NCBI GenBank assembly: GCA_023443625.1
Contig: JAEZTQ010000046.1
Location: 1-64,000 of the forward strand
Length of the DNA: 64,000 nucleotides
Direction: 5' to 3'
From: Bacillota bacterium
GTDB taxonomy: Bacteria; Bacillota_A; Clostridia; Lachnospirales; Lachnospiraceae
This document shows positions 53,587-62,775 of this stretch, in pieces. Both the position numbers and the translations under genes were made by a program. The notes under the pieces are model-generated. The model was not told the DNA's origin, made no database searches, and was given only the letters and a program-made list of their open reading frames with translations. The stretch's first letter is position 1, and every line of letters starts with the position of its first letter.

Positions 53587-53599
53587 CTGGTTATCCCAG
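53587..53599. promoter_or_regulatory. Second FadR/GntR-type operator, at the regulator gene
   Basis: CTGGTTATCCCAG differs from a perfect palindrome at one pair and matches the operator at 53423-53435 in 11 of 13 positions. It ends 38 bases before the regulator's ATG at 53637, the same distance as the other copy on its side, which suggests autoregulation. Confidence 0.6.
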
Positions 53600-53636
53600 T
53601 TTAGGGAGTTATATCAGACTTTAGAAAGGAATACAA

Positions 53637-54347
53637 ATGGACTTTACTAAATTAAAAGCCCCTACATTAAAGGAACTCTTTGTCAGGGAATTAGAAACTA
53701 TGATTCTGTCAGGAAAATTGAAAATTGGTGAGAAGCTTCCACCTGAACGCATCCTGGCTGAACAGATGCAGGTCAGCCGCGCTGTGGTAAACAGTGGAAT
53801 TGCGGAACTTTCCAGGAAAGGTTTTCTTAAGGTAAAACCCCGTTCTGGAGTATTCGTCATAGATTATCGCCGCTATGGTACCGTAGAGACACTTCTCTCC
53901 ATCATGAATTACAACGGCGGACACCTTCGCCGGGATGAGATTCGCTCTATCTTAGAGATCAAGATGATTGTGGATAAACTGGCAGTAGAATTGTCTGTGG
54001 ACCGACACACTGATGAGAATATTGCCTCTCTGGAGCGCTATTTAGATAAGATGGGACATCTTAACGATAATATTGAAAAAGCTGCTGATGCTGCTTTCTC
54101 TTTTTATCATGAATTAGCAATGACCAGCCAAAACACTTTACTACCCTTAATCTATCGTTCTTTCCGGGTTCCCGTTACCCACCTTTGGATAAGGTTTATC
54201 CAAAAATATGGAAATGAAGTGGTCTGCAACAGTGCAAGGGAAATCTTAAAGGCACTGAAAAGCCAGGATAAAGGGCAAGCCGTAGCGTCCGTAGAGAAAG
54301 CAATCTCTGCCTCCATCTCCGGCTCCAAAGAAATATATGAGGTTTAA
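53637..54347 (+). CDS. FadR-subfamily GntR transcriptional regulator
   Basis: A 236-residue regulator. The winged helix-turn-helix is at residues about 10-75 (ELFVRELETMILSGKLKIGEKLPPERILAEQMQVSRAVVN, given here only as landmarks GEKLPPERILAEQ and VSRAVVNSGI; the wing is KPRSGVFV). The C-terminal all-helical FCD domain has an ILEIKMIVDKLAVELS start and HELAMTSQN, with histidines that may bind a metal. FadR-type regulators respond to small carboxylates or acyl-CoA. It faces the DUF5692-hyp operon and two matching palindromes in between point to control of both. The start follows AGAAAGGA. Confidence 0.88.
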   Translation: MDFTKLKAPTLKELFVRELETMILSGKLKIGEKLPPERILAEQMQVSRAVVNSGIAELSRKGFLKVKPRSGVFVIDYRRYGTVETLLSIMNYNGGHLRRDEIRSILEIKMIVDKLAVELSVDRHTDENIASLERYLDKMGHLNDNIEKAADAAFSFYHELAMTSQNTLLPLIYRSFRVPVTHLWIRFIQKYGNEVVCNSAREILKALKSQDKGQAVASVEKAISASISGSKEIYEV

Positions 54348-54373
54348 ACTCACTTGTTAACTATAATTTAGTC

Positions 54374-54410
54374 AAAAGCTACCGATGGTAAATCCCAACG
54401 GTAGCTTTTT
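54374..54410. terminator. Terminator between convergent regulator and MFS genes
   Basis: AAAAGCTACCG pairs with CGGTAGCTTTT, and TTTTTATTTTA follows on the plus strand. It serves the FadR-type gene and, through the A-run on its left, probably also the MFS gene that ends at 54425. Confidence 0.75.
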
Positions 54411-54424
54411 TATTTTATAGTAAG

Positions 54425-55735
54425 TTAATCACCTACACCACAAGCTGCTGGATTATCAACTTCCCTATGCTCTTTAGAAAATTCAGGATCACGGATACGG
54501 CCAACAATAATGATTGCTACGATAAACATAGTAAATGTAAACACAAATGGCAAGCGGCGGTCAATACTTGATAACCATCCAGCAAAGTAGCCAAAGGGTG
54601 AGGCAAAAGCAATGGTGAAGGACATAATCAATGCATTAATACGAGCCCGCTCCTTCGGATTAATGTTTAGCTGGAGCAAGGCATCTTTACGAGGTACTAC
54701 AAGGGCATTGGCTACTGCCACAACAAGGACATAAATGATAACAGACAAAATACTACCAACGGGAGACAGTATCAGAAGAATGGAGCACGCAGCATACAAT
54801 ACCAGACCGATCCACATAGGTATACGGAATTTCACAGTTTCCAAGCGGTGCTGTATTCCAATCATAAAAATCAACATCACAGCCGCATTCAAAATAGGAA
54901 AAAAAGCCAGATAACTATCTGCTATACCTAATCTTTGTGTTACATACAAACTAAAAAAGTTGGTACTAACAAGATTCGTTATATGTAATATCACAGAGAC
55001 AATTACCACTTTCATAATCTCTTTATTCATTAGTACTTTGGGTATCAGATTCTTGTATTCATATAACATCTGTAAAACAGGAGTATCTTTCGTCTCGGTC
55101 ATACGAATCTTTCCTTGCCGGGTTTCATCACAATGTCGAATAGTAATAACCACCTTAATCAGCATATTCACAGCAAAAACAAAATATAAGACACGGACTA
55201 CGGGAACTACTGTAAAGGTACTAATCAACAGTCCAGAAATTGGTGCAAAAAAGATTGCAACTAGACCGCCTATGTTCACCCAAGTATATATTCCTAATAA
55301 ATCCTTGGGATCTGCATCTTCAATCAATAAGCAAAACCATGCCGTCTGGTTAATCTGCTCAAAACTGTTAAATAAAACCGCTATTAAAAAGAGCCAAAAG
55401 TTATCCGAAATGGCCCATATCAAACAAGCAACACCCCAGCCAAAGAAATCACCCATCATGGTTGTAAATTTACGCCCCAACTTATCGGTGATTATACCAC
55501 CAAAGAAGGAAAAAAACACCTGAACAACCATAGCAACCGATAGAATCAGTCCAATCTGAACGTCCGTTATTCCCTGGGTGTACATATATAGTGCGGCAAA
55601 AGGTGCGATTAAGTTATATGGAATACCCCAAAGAGGCTCCATCAAAATTAAAGTTCTTGGATTTCCTTTGTTATGTTTTAGTAATTCAATTAGTGGGTGC
55701 TTCCGCAGAGTTTTTGTTTTTTGTACTTTATTCAT
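54425..55735 (-). CDS. MFS transporter
   Basis: A 436-residue protein with about twelve membrane segments. FFGGIITDKLGRKFTTMMGDFFGWG between helices 2 and 3 is the conserved MFS loop (G-x-x-x-D-x-x-G-R-K/R). Further hallmarks include SFEQINQTAWFCLLIEDADP, which is typical of a Firmicute subgroup of uncharacterised MFS proteins. A polar N-terminus (KTKTLRKHPLIELLKHNKGN) and the C-terminal tail are cytoplasmic. The substrate is unknown. It is convergent with the FadR-type regulator, so co-regulation is not implied. Confidence 0.82.
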   Translation of the reverse strand: MNKVQKTKTLRKHPLIELLKHNKGNPRTLILMEPLWGIPYNLIAPFAALYMYTQGITDVQIGLILSVAMVVQVFFSFFGGIITDKLGRKFTTMMGDFFGWGVACLIWAISDNFWLFLIAVLFNSFEQINQTAWFCLLIEDADPKDLLGIYTWVNIGGLVAIFFAPISGLLISTFTVVPVVRVLYFVFAVNMLIKVVITIRHCDETRQGKIRMTETKDTPVLQMLYEYKNLIPKVLMNKEIMKVVIVSVILHITNLVSTNFFSLYVTQRLGIADSYLAFFPILNAAVMLIFMIGIQHRLETVKFRIPMWIGLVLYAACSILLILSPVGSILSVIIYVLVVAVANALVVPRKDALLQLNINPKERARINALIMSFTIAFASPFGYFAGWLSSIDRRLPFVFTFTMFIVAIIIVGRIRDPEFSKEHREVDNPAACGVGD

Positions 55736-55884
55736 TGGGTTCTCTCTTCTACGACCGCTTCTGTATTCATGACTGTCAGTTAATACTTCTGCTATTTATT
55801 ATATTTTATCACGGCTATAGGACGCCAGATGTTTTAATTATAACATAAAAAAAATTTTAATCCACTTACTTTTCGAGTTAATTA

Positions 55885-55918
55885 ATAAAAAAAGCAACCA
55901 GCGTTTATCACTGATTGC
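55885..55918 (-). terminator. Terminator of recA
   Basis: GCAACCAGCG at 55894-55903 pairs with CACTGATTGC (two G-U pairs), and the A-run at 55885-55893 gives a seven-U or longer tail on the minus strand, 16 bases after the recA stop. Confidence 0.7.
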
Positions 55919-55933
55919 CCATTCACTACAAAT

Positions 55934-56983
55934 CTATTCTTCTATATTATTATCCATCAACTTTCCTTCTAAAATGATTGGATCCTTTGTCTGAAGATGA
56001 TAGAATTCTCTTATTTCTTTTTCTATCTGTTCCAGAATATCTTTATGTTCCAACAGGCAGCTTTTGGTTGCTTCTCTACCCTGTGCAATTTTATTCCCTT
56101 TATATGAATACCAGGATCCACTCTTATTCACAATATTAGTATCCGCTGCCAGGTCAAGGATATCTCCTTCTCTTGATATTCCTGTTCCAAACATAATATC
56201 GAACATTGCTTCCTTAAAAGGCGGTGCAATTTTATTCTTTACCACCTTCACTCTTGTTCTATTTCCAACACGATCTCCACCATTCTTTATTGTTTCAATT
56301 CTTCTCACATCAAGGCGGACAGAGGAATAGAATTTCAATGCTCGCCCGCCTGTTGTCACTTCCGGGTTCCCAAACATAATCCCAATTTTTTCTCGTAATT
56401 GATTAATAAATATAACGATACATTTTGACTTACTAACTACAGGAGTCAGCTTTCTAAGTGCCTGTGACATAAGCCTAGCCTGCAGTCCTATATGACTGTC
56501 ACCCATCTCGCCATCAATCTCTGCTTTAGGCACTAAAGCAGCTACAGAATCAATAACCACAATATCAATTGCACCTGATCGAACCATCATTTCAGCAATC
56601 TCAAGTGCCTGCTCCCCATTATCAGGTTGAGAGATATATAACTCATTAATATCTATTCCAATGCCACTAGCATATTTTGGATCCAAAGCATGTTCTGCAT
56701 CTATAAATGCCGCAATACCACCTCTTTTTTGTATCTCGGCAACCATATGTAAGGAAAGCGTTGTTTTTCCACTTGATTCAGGCCCATAGATTTCTACAAC
56801 TCTTCCTTTTGGTATACCACCCAATCCTAGAGCAATATCAAGACTTAGTGAACCTGTTGGAACAACTTCTACCTCACCAAAGGCACCCGCATCCCCATAC
56901 CGCAAGACTGAACCTCTTCCAAAATCCTTTTCTATTTTTGATATTGCAGCTTCCAGAGCTCTTTTTTTATTTTCATTAATCAT
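55934..56983 (-). CDS. recA: Recombinase A
   Basis: A 349-residue RecA of normal length. [11 protein letters not shown] is Walker [18 protein letters not shown] includes Walker B and the start of loop L1, and [22 protein letters not shown] is loop L2. The N-terminal [24 protein letters not shown] helix is complete, and the C-terminal acidic tail is short. It drives homologous recombination and SOS induction. I looked for a clostridial LexA box in 56984-57112 and did not see one. The ATG has AGGAGA. Confidence 0.97.
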   Translation of the reverse strand: MINENKKRALEAAISKIEKDFGRGSVLRYGDAGAFGEVEVVPTGSLSLDIALGLGGIPKGRVVEIYGPESSGKTTLSLHMVAEIQKRGGIAAFIDAEHALDPKYASGIGIDINELYISQPDNGEQALEIAEMMVRSGAIDIVVIDSVAALVPKAEIDGEMGDSHIGLQARLMSQALRKLTPVVSKSKCIVIFINQLREKIGIMFGNPEVTTGGRALKFYSSVRLDVRRIETIKNGGDRVGNRTRVKVVKNKIAPPFKEAMFDIMFGTGISREGDILDLAADTNIVNKSGSWYSYKGNKIAQGREATKSCLLEHKDILEQIEKEIREFYHLQTKDPIILEGKLMDNNIEE

Positions 56984-57112
56984 ACTTATCTCCTTTGCCT
57001 TTCTTATAATTCAGTATGTGTAAGCGACAGATCCCTTTGTTATCAAAAACAATTTAATCACCTACTTGATACATATCTACATCTCCTATTCTAAAGTCTT
57101 TAAAAGCTTACA

Positions 57113-57150
57113 AAAATACCAGAAGATCTAAGTTACTCTTCTGGTATTTT
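57113..57150. terminator. Strong bidirectional terminator upstream of recA
   Basis: AAAATACCAGAAGA pairs perfectly with TCTTCTGGTATTTT (14 bp). It ends the small gene that stops at 57166 and separates it from recA. Confidence 0.75.
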
Positions 57151-57165
57151 CGCAAACGACAATGT

Positions 57166-57381
57166 TTAAATATAACCATCCGTCTTATAGGAAGTGTACT
57201 GTTTTCTTATTTTTAATACAATAGAACCATCCGCTTCCTTTTTTTGCTCCTCAATAGTATATTTCGTTTTTTGATTGTCAAGCTTACTAATATACATTTT
57301 CAAATCTTGTTCTGGATTTGCATCATTCATTGTATCAAATTTCATAGTTTGAAGTAAACAAGCACTCGTAATTCTTCTCAT
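57166..57381 (-). CDS. Small protein of unknown function
   Basis: A 71-residue protein, MRRITSACLLQTMKFD at the start and KIRKQYTSYKTDGYI at the end, with no membrane segment and a lysine/glutamate-rich middle (NQKTKYTIEEQKKEADGS). A strong AGGAGGG site precedes its ATG and a terminator follows, so it looks like a real single-gene unit. I do not recognise the family. The stretch 57382-57712 upstream holds an AT-rich region with one weak hairpin and no gene. Confidence 0.6.
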   Translation of the reverse strand: MRRITSACLLQTMKFDTMNDANPEQDLKMYISKLDNQKTKYTIEEQKKEADGSIVLKIRKQYTSYKTDGYI

Positions 57382-57712
57382 TGAGTTACCCTCCTAATCT
57401 TTTATTAATTATATTTTATCACTTCAAAACTTTTTATGTCAGGACTTTTTTGCAAAAAATTATCTTTTAGTACAAATCACCATTAAATAACCATATGCTT
57501 TTTGTGCATTTTTCACATATATTTCACTAAAATATAATTATAATAGCTAAGCTTGTTTCCTATCACGTCCGTCCCTTTTAGTTCCATGTTAACTACTTGC
57601 GAAAAGGAAAGCACAAAAAAACACCCCAAATATGTCCCTAAAAACATATCGAGGGTATAAGTCGAGTTGACAGATTTACTAATTAATTAACATGTCCTCT
57701 CCAACAATATTA

Positions 57713-57907
57713 TTATGCTCGAACTTCACTCTCAAATTTCCCCTGATGAGAACCATCACAATGTGGTTTATTTTGTGATAAGCCACACCTGCACAAATGA
57801 AGCTCTTCGGAAACTCCCATGGTTTCACCCTTGCCATCGAGTAACTCACTTTCTCCTTTAATAACAATTGGAGCATGATCAAGTATTTGAACTTTTACCT
57901 TTGCCAT
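57713..57907 (-). CDS. CDGSH-type iron-sulfur protein
   Basis: A 64-residue mitoNEET-like protein. LCRCGLSQNKPHCDGSHQGKF contains the CxC-x8-C-x3-H cluster ligands (C39, C41, C50 and H54, approximately) that hold a [2Fe-2S] cluster. The first half has the beta-cap strands (VQILDHAPIVIKG, GETMGVSEELH). Bacterial single-domain CDGSH proteins are thought to carry electrons or clusters. The ATG at 57907 has an AGGAGG site. It stands alone. Confidence 0.88.
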   Translation of the reverse strand: MAKVKVQILDHAPIVIKGESELLDGKGETMGVSEELHLCRCGLSQNKPHCDGSHQGKFESEVRA

Positions 57908-58089
57908 CTAATTATTCCTCCTGAAAGCTTATCATATGTTACATCACAATACAGTGGTTGAACATTTCTAATATATTGTATGTAAAAACCTATGATTTAT
58001 ACTTAAAAATTTAAGAAAGAACCTTGATTCCATATCTACTGTATTATAATTTCTGGCTTTGGTATCCTTTATGCGTTTTAATTCCTTAT

Positions 58090-58761
58090 CTATTTTTTCA
58101 AAAATTGAGATGTTTCTTTTAAAAGAAACATCTCACCATGACCTGGAAATACCCTGATATTGGATGGTAATGTCTTGTAGTAGGCCAAAGTACTATTTTG
58201 ATATTCTTCCTTGCTTCCACCAAGCATCTTAGTTATGATAGGTTTCCCATATAAAAAAGCATCTCCTGAAAATATCATTTTATCTATAAAACAGATGGAA
58301 ATACTTCCTTTTGAATGACCTGTCGTTTCTTTTAAAAGAATCGTACATTCTTCCCATTGCATTTCATACTGTAATTGAAAGGTCTTGTCTGCTTGTGCCT
58401 CTTCAAACTGTGGAACATCTCTTTTCTCCCTTCCTATAAAACTCATATGGATGGGATAAGTGCGATTTAATAGTTTTTGAACATTCTTTAATCCCTTGTG
58501 GCATATCTCTGAAGCAAAGATAGTTCCCCCAATATTCTTTTTTACTAGACTAAGTCCCGCAACATGATCATAATGTTCATGAGTTAAGAAGATATATTCA
58601 TTGGTTAACTGTTGCTCTATTACAAATCTCTTAATCTGATGATAATCATTTGGATCTATAATGATTGATTTCTTCGTGATTGGATTATAGGTAATATAGC
58701 AGTTGCTTTCATAATCCGTTCCCACGATTTGTTTAACCAGAATCTGTTGTTTCTTTATCAT
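58090..58761 (-). CDS. Metallo-beta-lactamase-fold hydrolase, last gene of the acyl-group operon
   Basis: A 223-residue protein with THEHYDH (HxHxDH) near residue 60, GHSKGS near 148, FSGDAFL near 164 and FPGHGE near 207, the full metal-site set of glyoxalase-II-like hydrolases. Stand-alone members often cleave thioesters. Coming right after an acyl carrier protein gene, it may release or edit acyl-ACP in this operon, which is an inference. The ribosome site is weak and the gene starts 15 bases after the ACP stop. Confidence 0.78.
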   Translation of the reverse strand: MIKKQQILVKQIVGTDYESNCYITYNPITKKSIIIDPNDYHQIKRFVIEQQLTNEYIFLTHEHYDHVAGLSLVKKNIGGTIFASEICHKGLKNVQKLLNRTYPIHMSFIGREKRDVPQFEEAQADKTFQLQYEMQWEECTILLKETTGHSKGSISICFIDKMIFSGDAFLYGKPIITKMLGGSKEEYQNSTLAYYKTLPSNIRVFPGHGEMFLLKETSQFLKK

Positions 58762-58776
58762 CTCTTGTACTAACCC

Positions 58777-59019
58777 CTATGCTTCAACATCTACATCATA
58801 TTTTTTGAGAATTTCAATACCTGTCTCAAAGGAACTAAAGTCTATTATATCATCCGTCTCCATCATAATTCCAAAGGCCTCTTCAATGGTTGCAATAAGT
58901 GTCATATGCCCAACGGAATCCCAATTATCTATTGCCTGATAGGTTAATCCCTTTACCTGCTCTGCTTCAATTTCTAGTGCTTCAACAAAGGTATTTGTAT
59001 ATTTTTCCATTTTTGTCAT
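58777..59019 (-). CDS. Acyl carrier protein-like protein
   Basis: An 80-residue protein with the phosphopantetheine-attachment serine in WDSVGHMTLIATIEEAFGI (D-S-V/L), then helix 3 residues IDFSSFETGIEILKKYDV. It differs from the FabD-type housekeeping ACP, in which DSLD is usual, so it is a specialised carrier. It lies after a ThDP enzyme, aldolase, aldehyde dehydrogenase and SDR gene and probably holds the acyl group that they build. The ATG has AGGAG 9 bases away. Confidence 0.85.
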   Translation of the reverse strand: MTKMEKYTNTFVEALEIEAEQVKGLTYQAIDNWDSVGHMTLIATIEEAFGIMMETDDIIDFSSFETGIEILKKYDVDVEA

Positions 59020-59057
59020 TGTACTTTCTCCTATACAATCTTTTTTCTTTTATGTTT

Positions 59058-60848
59058 TTATTGATCTATTGGCTTTACTATCATTTCATTCAAAAATACT
59101 TTTCTGTCTAACCAAGGGGATTGATCTTCTAATGGTCGATTAACATATCTTTTTTTACTATTAAATGTTGCCGACACACCAATAAAAGGCTGCTCTTCTA
59201 TACATATAACTTCACATATAACAGGTCCTTCCTGCATTAATAAGTTGTTTACTTTTTCCGGAAGATTGTCTGAACCTTCAATACGCATGTAAGGTATTTT
59301 AAATGCCCTACTCAAGAGCTCAAAGTCTGTAAAGCTAATACCTGAGGTAGAATCGCATCCTATTTCACGACCACGAAAAGCATTATTTTGTAGATGGCGT
59401 ATAGAAGAATATCCATTATTATTCATGATACACACTTTAACGTTTCGCTGGGTATATGCTAAGGTTTCTAATTCCTGCAGATTCATCATAACAGAGCCAT
59501 CTCCATTAATAGCAATAACCATTCCTTCACTGGCGTAGGATATTCCTATGGCTGCAGGTAATGCATACCCCATTTCTGCCTGACATCCTGACGTAATGGA
59601 ACGTTGTCCCTTTTTTATATGGATAATAGGAGAGACTGTAAAAAATGCATTGCCGGCATCACTAACTACAGTGGCATTCGGTGGAAGCACTTGCGATAAT
59701 GCTTCGGTAAAATAATACATATTAATTTTTTCACCCTGCTTATACTCTTCTATGCAAGTAGGAAAGCAATTTTTCCAATGAAGACATTTTTTCGTCCATG
59801 TATCCCACTGTTTTGGAACAGACAATTCATTCATTGCTTCAAAAAACTTCTTCGCATCTGCATGAATAAAGTAATCAATGGTTACTGTGTTTTTGGAATG
59901 CTCAATTTCATCAATATCAATTACCATGATTTTTGCTTCACGGGCAAATTTATGGTATTCATAACCTGTTGTATCAATGCTAAGCCTGCACCCAATGCAA
60001 AGGATTAGATCAGAATTTTGCAGTGCAAAATTGCCTGCTCTGGAAGCCCCTAGCATTCCTACCATTCCAATAGAAAGGTCCTTATCTGTTTCTATCAAAT
60101 CATGTCCAAGTCTTGAATAGGTTACTGGAATTTGATATTTTTCTACAAATTCTTCAAATACATCAATTGCACCAGCCAAACGTATGCCGTTCCCAGCCAG
60201 AACAACTGGTCTCTCCGCAGCTTTCAATGCCTCCAGAATTTTTACTCTGTCATCATCATCCATTTCCGTGCAAATTCTACTTCTTTCTGGTTCAAATTGC
60301 TCTTGTGTATCTGGATCAATCATGGAGTTTTGAATATCCAAGGGTACATCAATCCAAGAAGGTCCTTTTCTTCCTTCCTTTGCCATATAAATTGCTTTTC
60401 CTACTTCATAAACCACCTGTTCTGGATTATTTAACATAACCGAATATTTGGTAATATGCTCTGTTAAAGCTACAATATCAGCTTCTTGTCGTCCCATTTG
60501 TCTAAGTGGTACCGAAGAATTACGTACCGTCTGATTCCTATTTGCCTGCCCTGAAATAAATATACAAGGTACGCTATCCTGCCATGCATCAAGTAATGGT
60601 GTAATGGCATTGGTTCCACCACATCCAGTAGTAACAACACACGCTCCTAATTCATTGTTGTATTTTGCGTAACTAATGGCGGCCATTCCTGCTGCCTGCT
60701 CATGATGAACAGAAATAGCTTCTATCTCCGCATTTCTTGCTAAGCCATCGGTTAAAAACATGCAGCCGGTTCCTGGAACAAAAAACACATGCTTTGCACC
60801 AGCTTTGTAAATTTCAGCTATTAAATAGTCCACAACTCTCATTCTCAT
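59058..60848 (-). CDS. ThDP-dependent acetolactate-synthase-like enzyme
   Basis: A 596-residue protein with the three domains of ThDP enzymes. VFFVPGTGCMFLTDGL and the glutamate in SVHHEQAAGMAA activate the cofactor; the middle domain includes VLAGNGIRLAGAI; the C-terminal ThDP motif is INGDGSVMMNLQELETLAYTQRNVKVCIMNNNGYSS (GDG to NN, shown by landmarks GDGSVM and NNNGYSS). The family includes acetolactate synthase, but genes in such operons usually decarboxylate or ligate other 2-oxo acids. The aldolase gene next to it makes a 2-oxo acid, the likely substrate. The ATG at 60848 follows AGGAGG. Confidence 0.85.
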   Translation of the reverse strand: MRMRVVDYLIAEIYKAGAKHVFFVPGTGCMFLTDGLARNAEIEAISVHHEQAAGMAAISYAKYNNELGACVVTTGCGGTNAITPLLDAWQDSVPCIFISGQANRNQTVRNSSVPLRQMGRQEADIVALTEHITKYSVMLNNPEQVVYEVGKAIYMAKEGRKGPSWIDVPLDIQNSMIDPDTQEQFEPERSRICTEMDDDDRVKILEALKAAERPVVLAGNGIRLAGAIDVFEEFVEKYQIPVTYSRLGHDLIETDKDLSIGMVGMLGASRAGNFALQNSDLILCIGCRLSIDTTGYEYHKFAREAKIMVIDIDEIEHSKNTVTIDYFIHADAKKFFEAMNELSVPKQWDTWTKKCLHWKNCFPTCIEEYKQGEKINMYYFTEALSQVLPPNATVVSDAGNAFFTVSPIIHIKKGQRSITSGCQAEMGYALPAAIGISYASEGMVIAINGDGSVMMNLQELETLAYTQRNVKVCIMNNNGYSSIRHLQNNAFRGREIGCDSTSGISFTDFELLSRAFKIPYMRIEGSDNLPEKVNNLLMQEGPVICEVICIEEQPFIGVSATFNSKKRYVNRPLEDQSPWLDRKVFLNEMIVKPIDQ

Positions 60849-60851
60849 ATT

Positions 60852-61865
60852 TCATCCTCCTGCTTTTATACCCCTCAAACCTTGTGCCACTTCTAATATT
60901 AAATCATCTTGCCCCGCTACTACTTTATGTTTTCCAAGTTCAATAAATATATCTCTGGAACTTAAATTATAGGTAGCTGCAACTTGTTCCACTCTATTTC
61001 GAAAGGTTGACACAACGCCTGCATATCCGCTGATAATACAGGTACCATCGATCCCATTCTGGTAATTTAAAAGGTGACGAATCACACTATTTTCCACATC
61101 TAATACTGGATATAATTTAACATTTGTATCGATATTTTCTTTCATTAGTAATGCCTGCAATGCCTCTAGCTGGCAATTCCCAGCTCCAGCTCCAAAGCCA
61201 CCCACTGTCCCGTCAATGATAGACGCACCATTTGTTATAGCTGTATATGCATTGGATACAGCAAGACCAAGATTGTTATGAGGGTGAAAGCCTATGTCAA
61301 TATTTAATTTATCGTAGAGTGTGGTTACTATTCTTTTAACATCTTCTGGTGTTGACGCTCCTGCAGAATCCATTAAAATGATACCATCTGCTCCATATTC
61401 CTGAATTAACTTAGTTTGTTCAAGGAGTTTTTCTGGAGATGATAAATGAATATTCATCAAAACACCATAGACTTCTTTTCCCACATCTGCCAAATATTCA
61501 ATGTATTTTCTACTTGTATCTGCTTCTGTGCAATGAGATGCAATACAAAACAAGGAAACGCCTTCTAAAATTGCAGGCTCTATATGATCTGCAATTGTTC
61601 CAAATCCCACGGTTACAAAGGTTCCCAACTGGGTATGCTCTAAATTGTTTTTAGCCACCCTAAGCATTTCAAATTCATCCATGGCACATTGACCCATCTG
61701 TACAGAGGATGCCCCTAATCCGTTGCCATGTCCTACAATAACAGTGTGCATACCCGCCTTGTCAATACCTTGGCAATATTTCTCAATATGAAGTGGTAAT
61801 ACCTGGTGATTTATAGCATGGGAACCATCTCGAAGTGTTGAATCAAAGAATCTGATTTTTTTCAA
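60852..61865 (-). CDS. 4-hydroxy-2-oxovalerate aldolase-like enzyme (DmpG/MhpE family)
   Basis: About 337 residues. KKIRFFDSTLRDGSHAINH carries the metal-binding aspartate and the catalytic arginine; HPHNNLGLAVSNA holds the metal-binding histidines; GTVGGFGAGAGNCQLEAL is the DmpG channel region. It joins or splits pyruvate and an aldehyde. I place the start at the TTG at 61865, with GGAGGG 8 bases upstream, giving the usual MKKIRFFD start; a GTG at 61874 is too close to the ribosome site. It overlaps the dehydrogenase gene by 4 bases, as in DmpG/DmpF pairs that channel acetaldehyde. Confidence 0.87.
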   Translation of the reverse strand: MKKIRFFDSTLRDGSHAINHQVLPLHIEKYCQGIDKAGMHTVIVGHGNGLGASSVQMGQCAMDEFEMLRVAKNNLEHTQLGTFVTVGFGTIADHIEPAILEGVSLFCIASHCTEADTSRKYIEYLADVGKEVYGVLMNIHLSSPEKLLEQTKLIQEYGADGIILMDSAGASTPEDVKRIVTTLYDKLNIDIGFHPHNNLGLAVSNAYTAITNGASIIDGTVGGFGAGAGNCQLEALQALLMKENIDTNVKLYPVLDVENSVIRHLLNYQNGIDGTCIISGYAGVVSTFRNRVEQVAATYNLSSRDIFIELGKHKVVAGQDDLILEVAQGLRGIKAGG

Positions 61866-62755
61866 AATAAGCACCCTCCTTCATTCTCTAATAGATTACA
61901 TGCATAATGTTCTGCCATTTCAATAGCGGCACAGGTTATTATGTCTAAGTTACCTGCATAAGCTGGAAGAAAATCGCCAGAACCTTCTACCTGTGCTGAA
62001 ACCACTATGGTATGTTTATTCATTAAGGTTGGTTCTACTATAATTTGAAATCCAGGAACATAGCCTTTTATAATTGCTGCCATTTCATCCACTGATTGTT
62101 TTACTTTTTCAATATCTGGATTGTCTGCCGTTGCATATAAGGTGTTTTTCATAATAATCGGTGGTTCTGCTGGGTTTAAAACTATCATAGACTTTGCATT
62201 CTTTATCCCGGTAAACTCCATTAATGCCTGCCTTGTTGTAATGATGTAATCATCTATATTTGCACGTGTACCTGGCCCTGCAGATGCAGATGATATAGTA
62301 GATACAGTCTCAAGGTAAGTCGTTTGAGGACATGCCTGCACAAGGGCATAAGCAAGGGGAACCATAGACTGTCCTCCGCAGGTTACCATGTTTACATTAT
62401 CTTCACCCATACACTCCTGCCAATTCAGGCATGGAACACATAATTTTCCAATTTTTGAAGGTGTTAAATCAATTGTATATTTCCTTAGCTTTTTTAGCAT
62501 TGCAGCTGCCGTTTTATGTGATTCCGATGTTGTTGCATCAAAAACAATTTCGTAGGCATCAGGATTCTCTATCAATGCCTGAATAGAATTACTTGCAACG
62601 GGAATGCCCATCCTTTGAGCTTCAAGTAAATTCTTAGATTCTTTATTTTTTCCGATAAATAAGGAACACTCTAAAACGCCAGAACGTCTAATCTTGTATA
62701 GTAAATTCATACCGATATTACCGGGTCCTATAATAGCACATCGTATTTTTCTCAT
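61862..62755 (-). CDS. Acylating acetaldehyde dehydrogenase-like enzyme (DmpF/MhpF family)
   Basis: A 297-residue protein. IRCAIIGPGNIGMNLLYKI is the NAD-binding Rossmann motif, VTCGGQSMVPL contains the thioester cysteine, and SSASAGPGTRANIDDY and NPAEPPIIMKNTLYA are family signatures. It interconverts acetyl-CoA (or another acyl-CoA) and the aldehyde, passing the latter to the aldolase. A CVPCLNWQEC insertion near 130 is unusual for DmpF and may mark a substrate change or metal site. The ATG at 62755 has AGGAGA. Confidence 0.87.
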   Translation of the reverse strand: MRKIRCAIIGPGNIGMNLLYKIRRSGVLECSLFIGKNKESKNLLEAQRMGIPVASNSIQALIENPDAYEIVFDATTSESHKTAAAMLKKLRKYTIDLTPSKIGKLCVPCLNWQECMGEDNVNMVTCGGQSMVPLAYALVQACPQTTYLETVSTISSASAGPGTRANIDDYIITTRQALMEFTGIKNAKSMIVLNPAEPPIIMKNTLYATADNPDIEKVKQSVDEMAAIIKGYVPGFQIIVEPTLMNKHTIVVSAQVEGSGDFLPAYAGNLDIITCAAIEMAEHYACNLLENEGGCLF

Positions 62756-62775
62756 TCCTCATCTCCTGTATATTA

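Noticed and set aside
56984..57112. LexA (SOS) box upstream of recA
   Set aside because: No GAAC-x4-GTTC-like palindrome could be found in this stretch.
57679..57882. A 67-codon frame overlapping the CDGSH gene
   Set aside because: It is the neighbouring frame of the CDGSH gene, which has the family motif and a good ribosome site.
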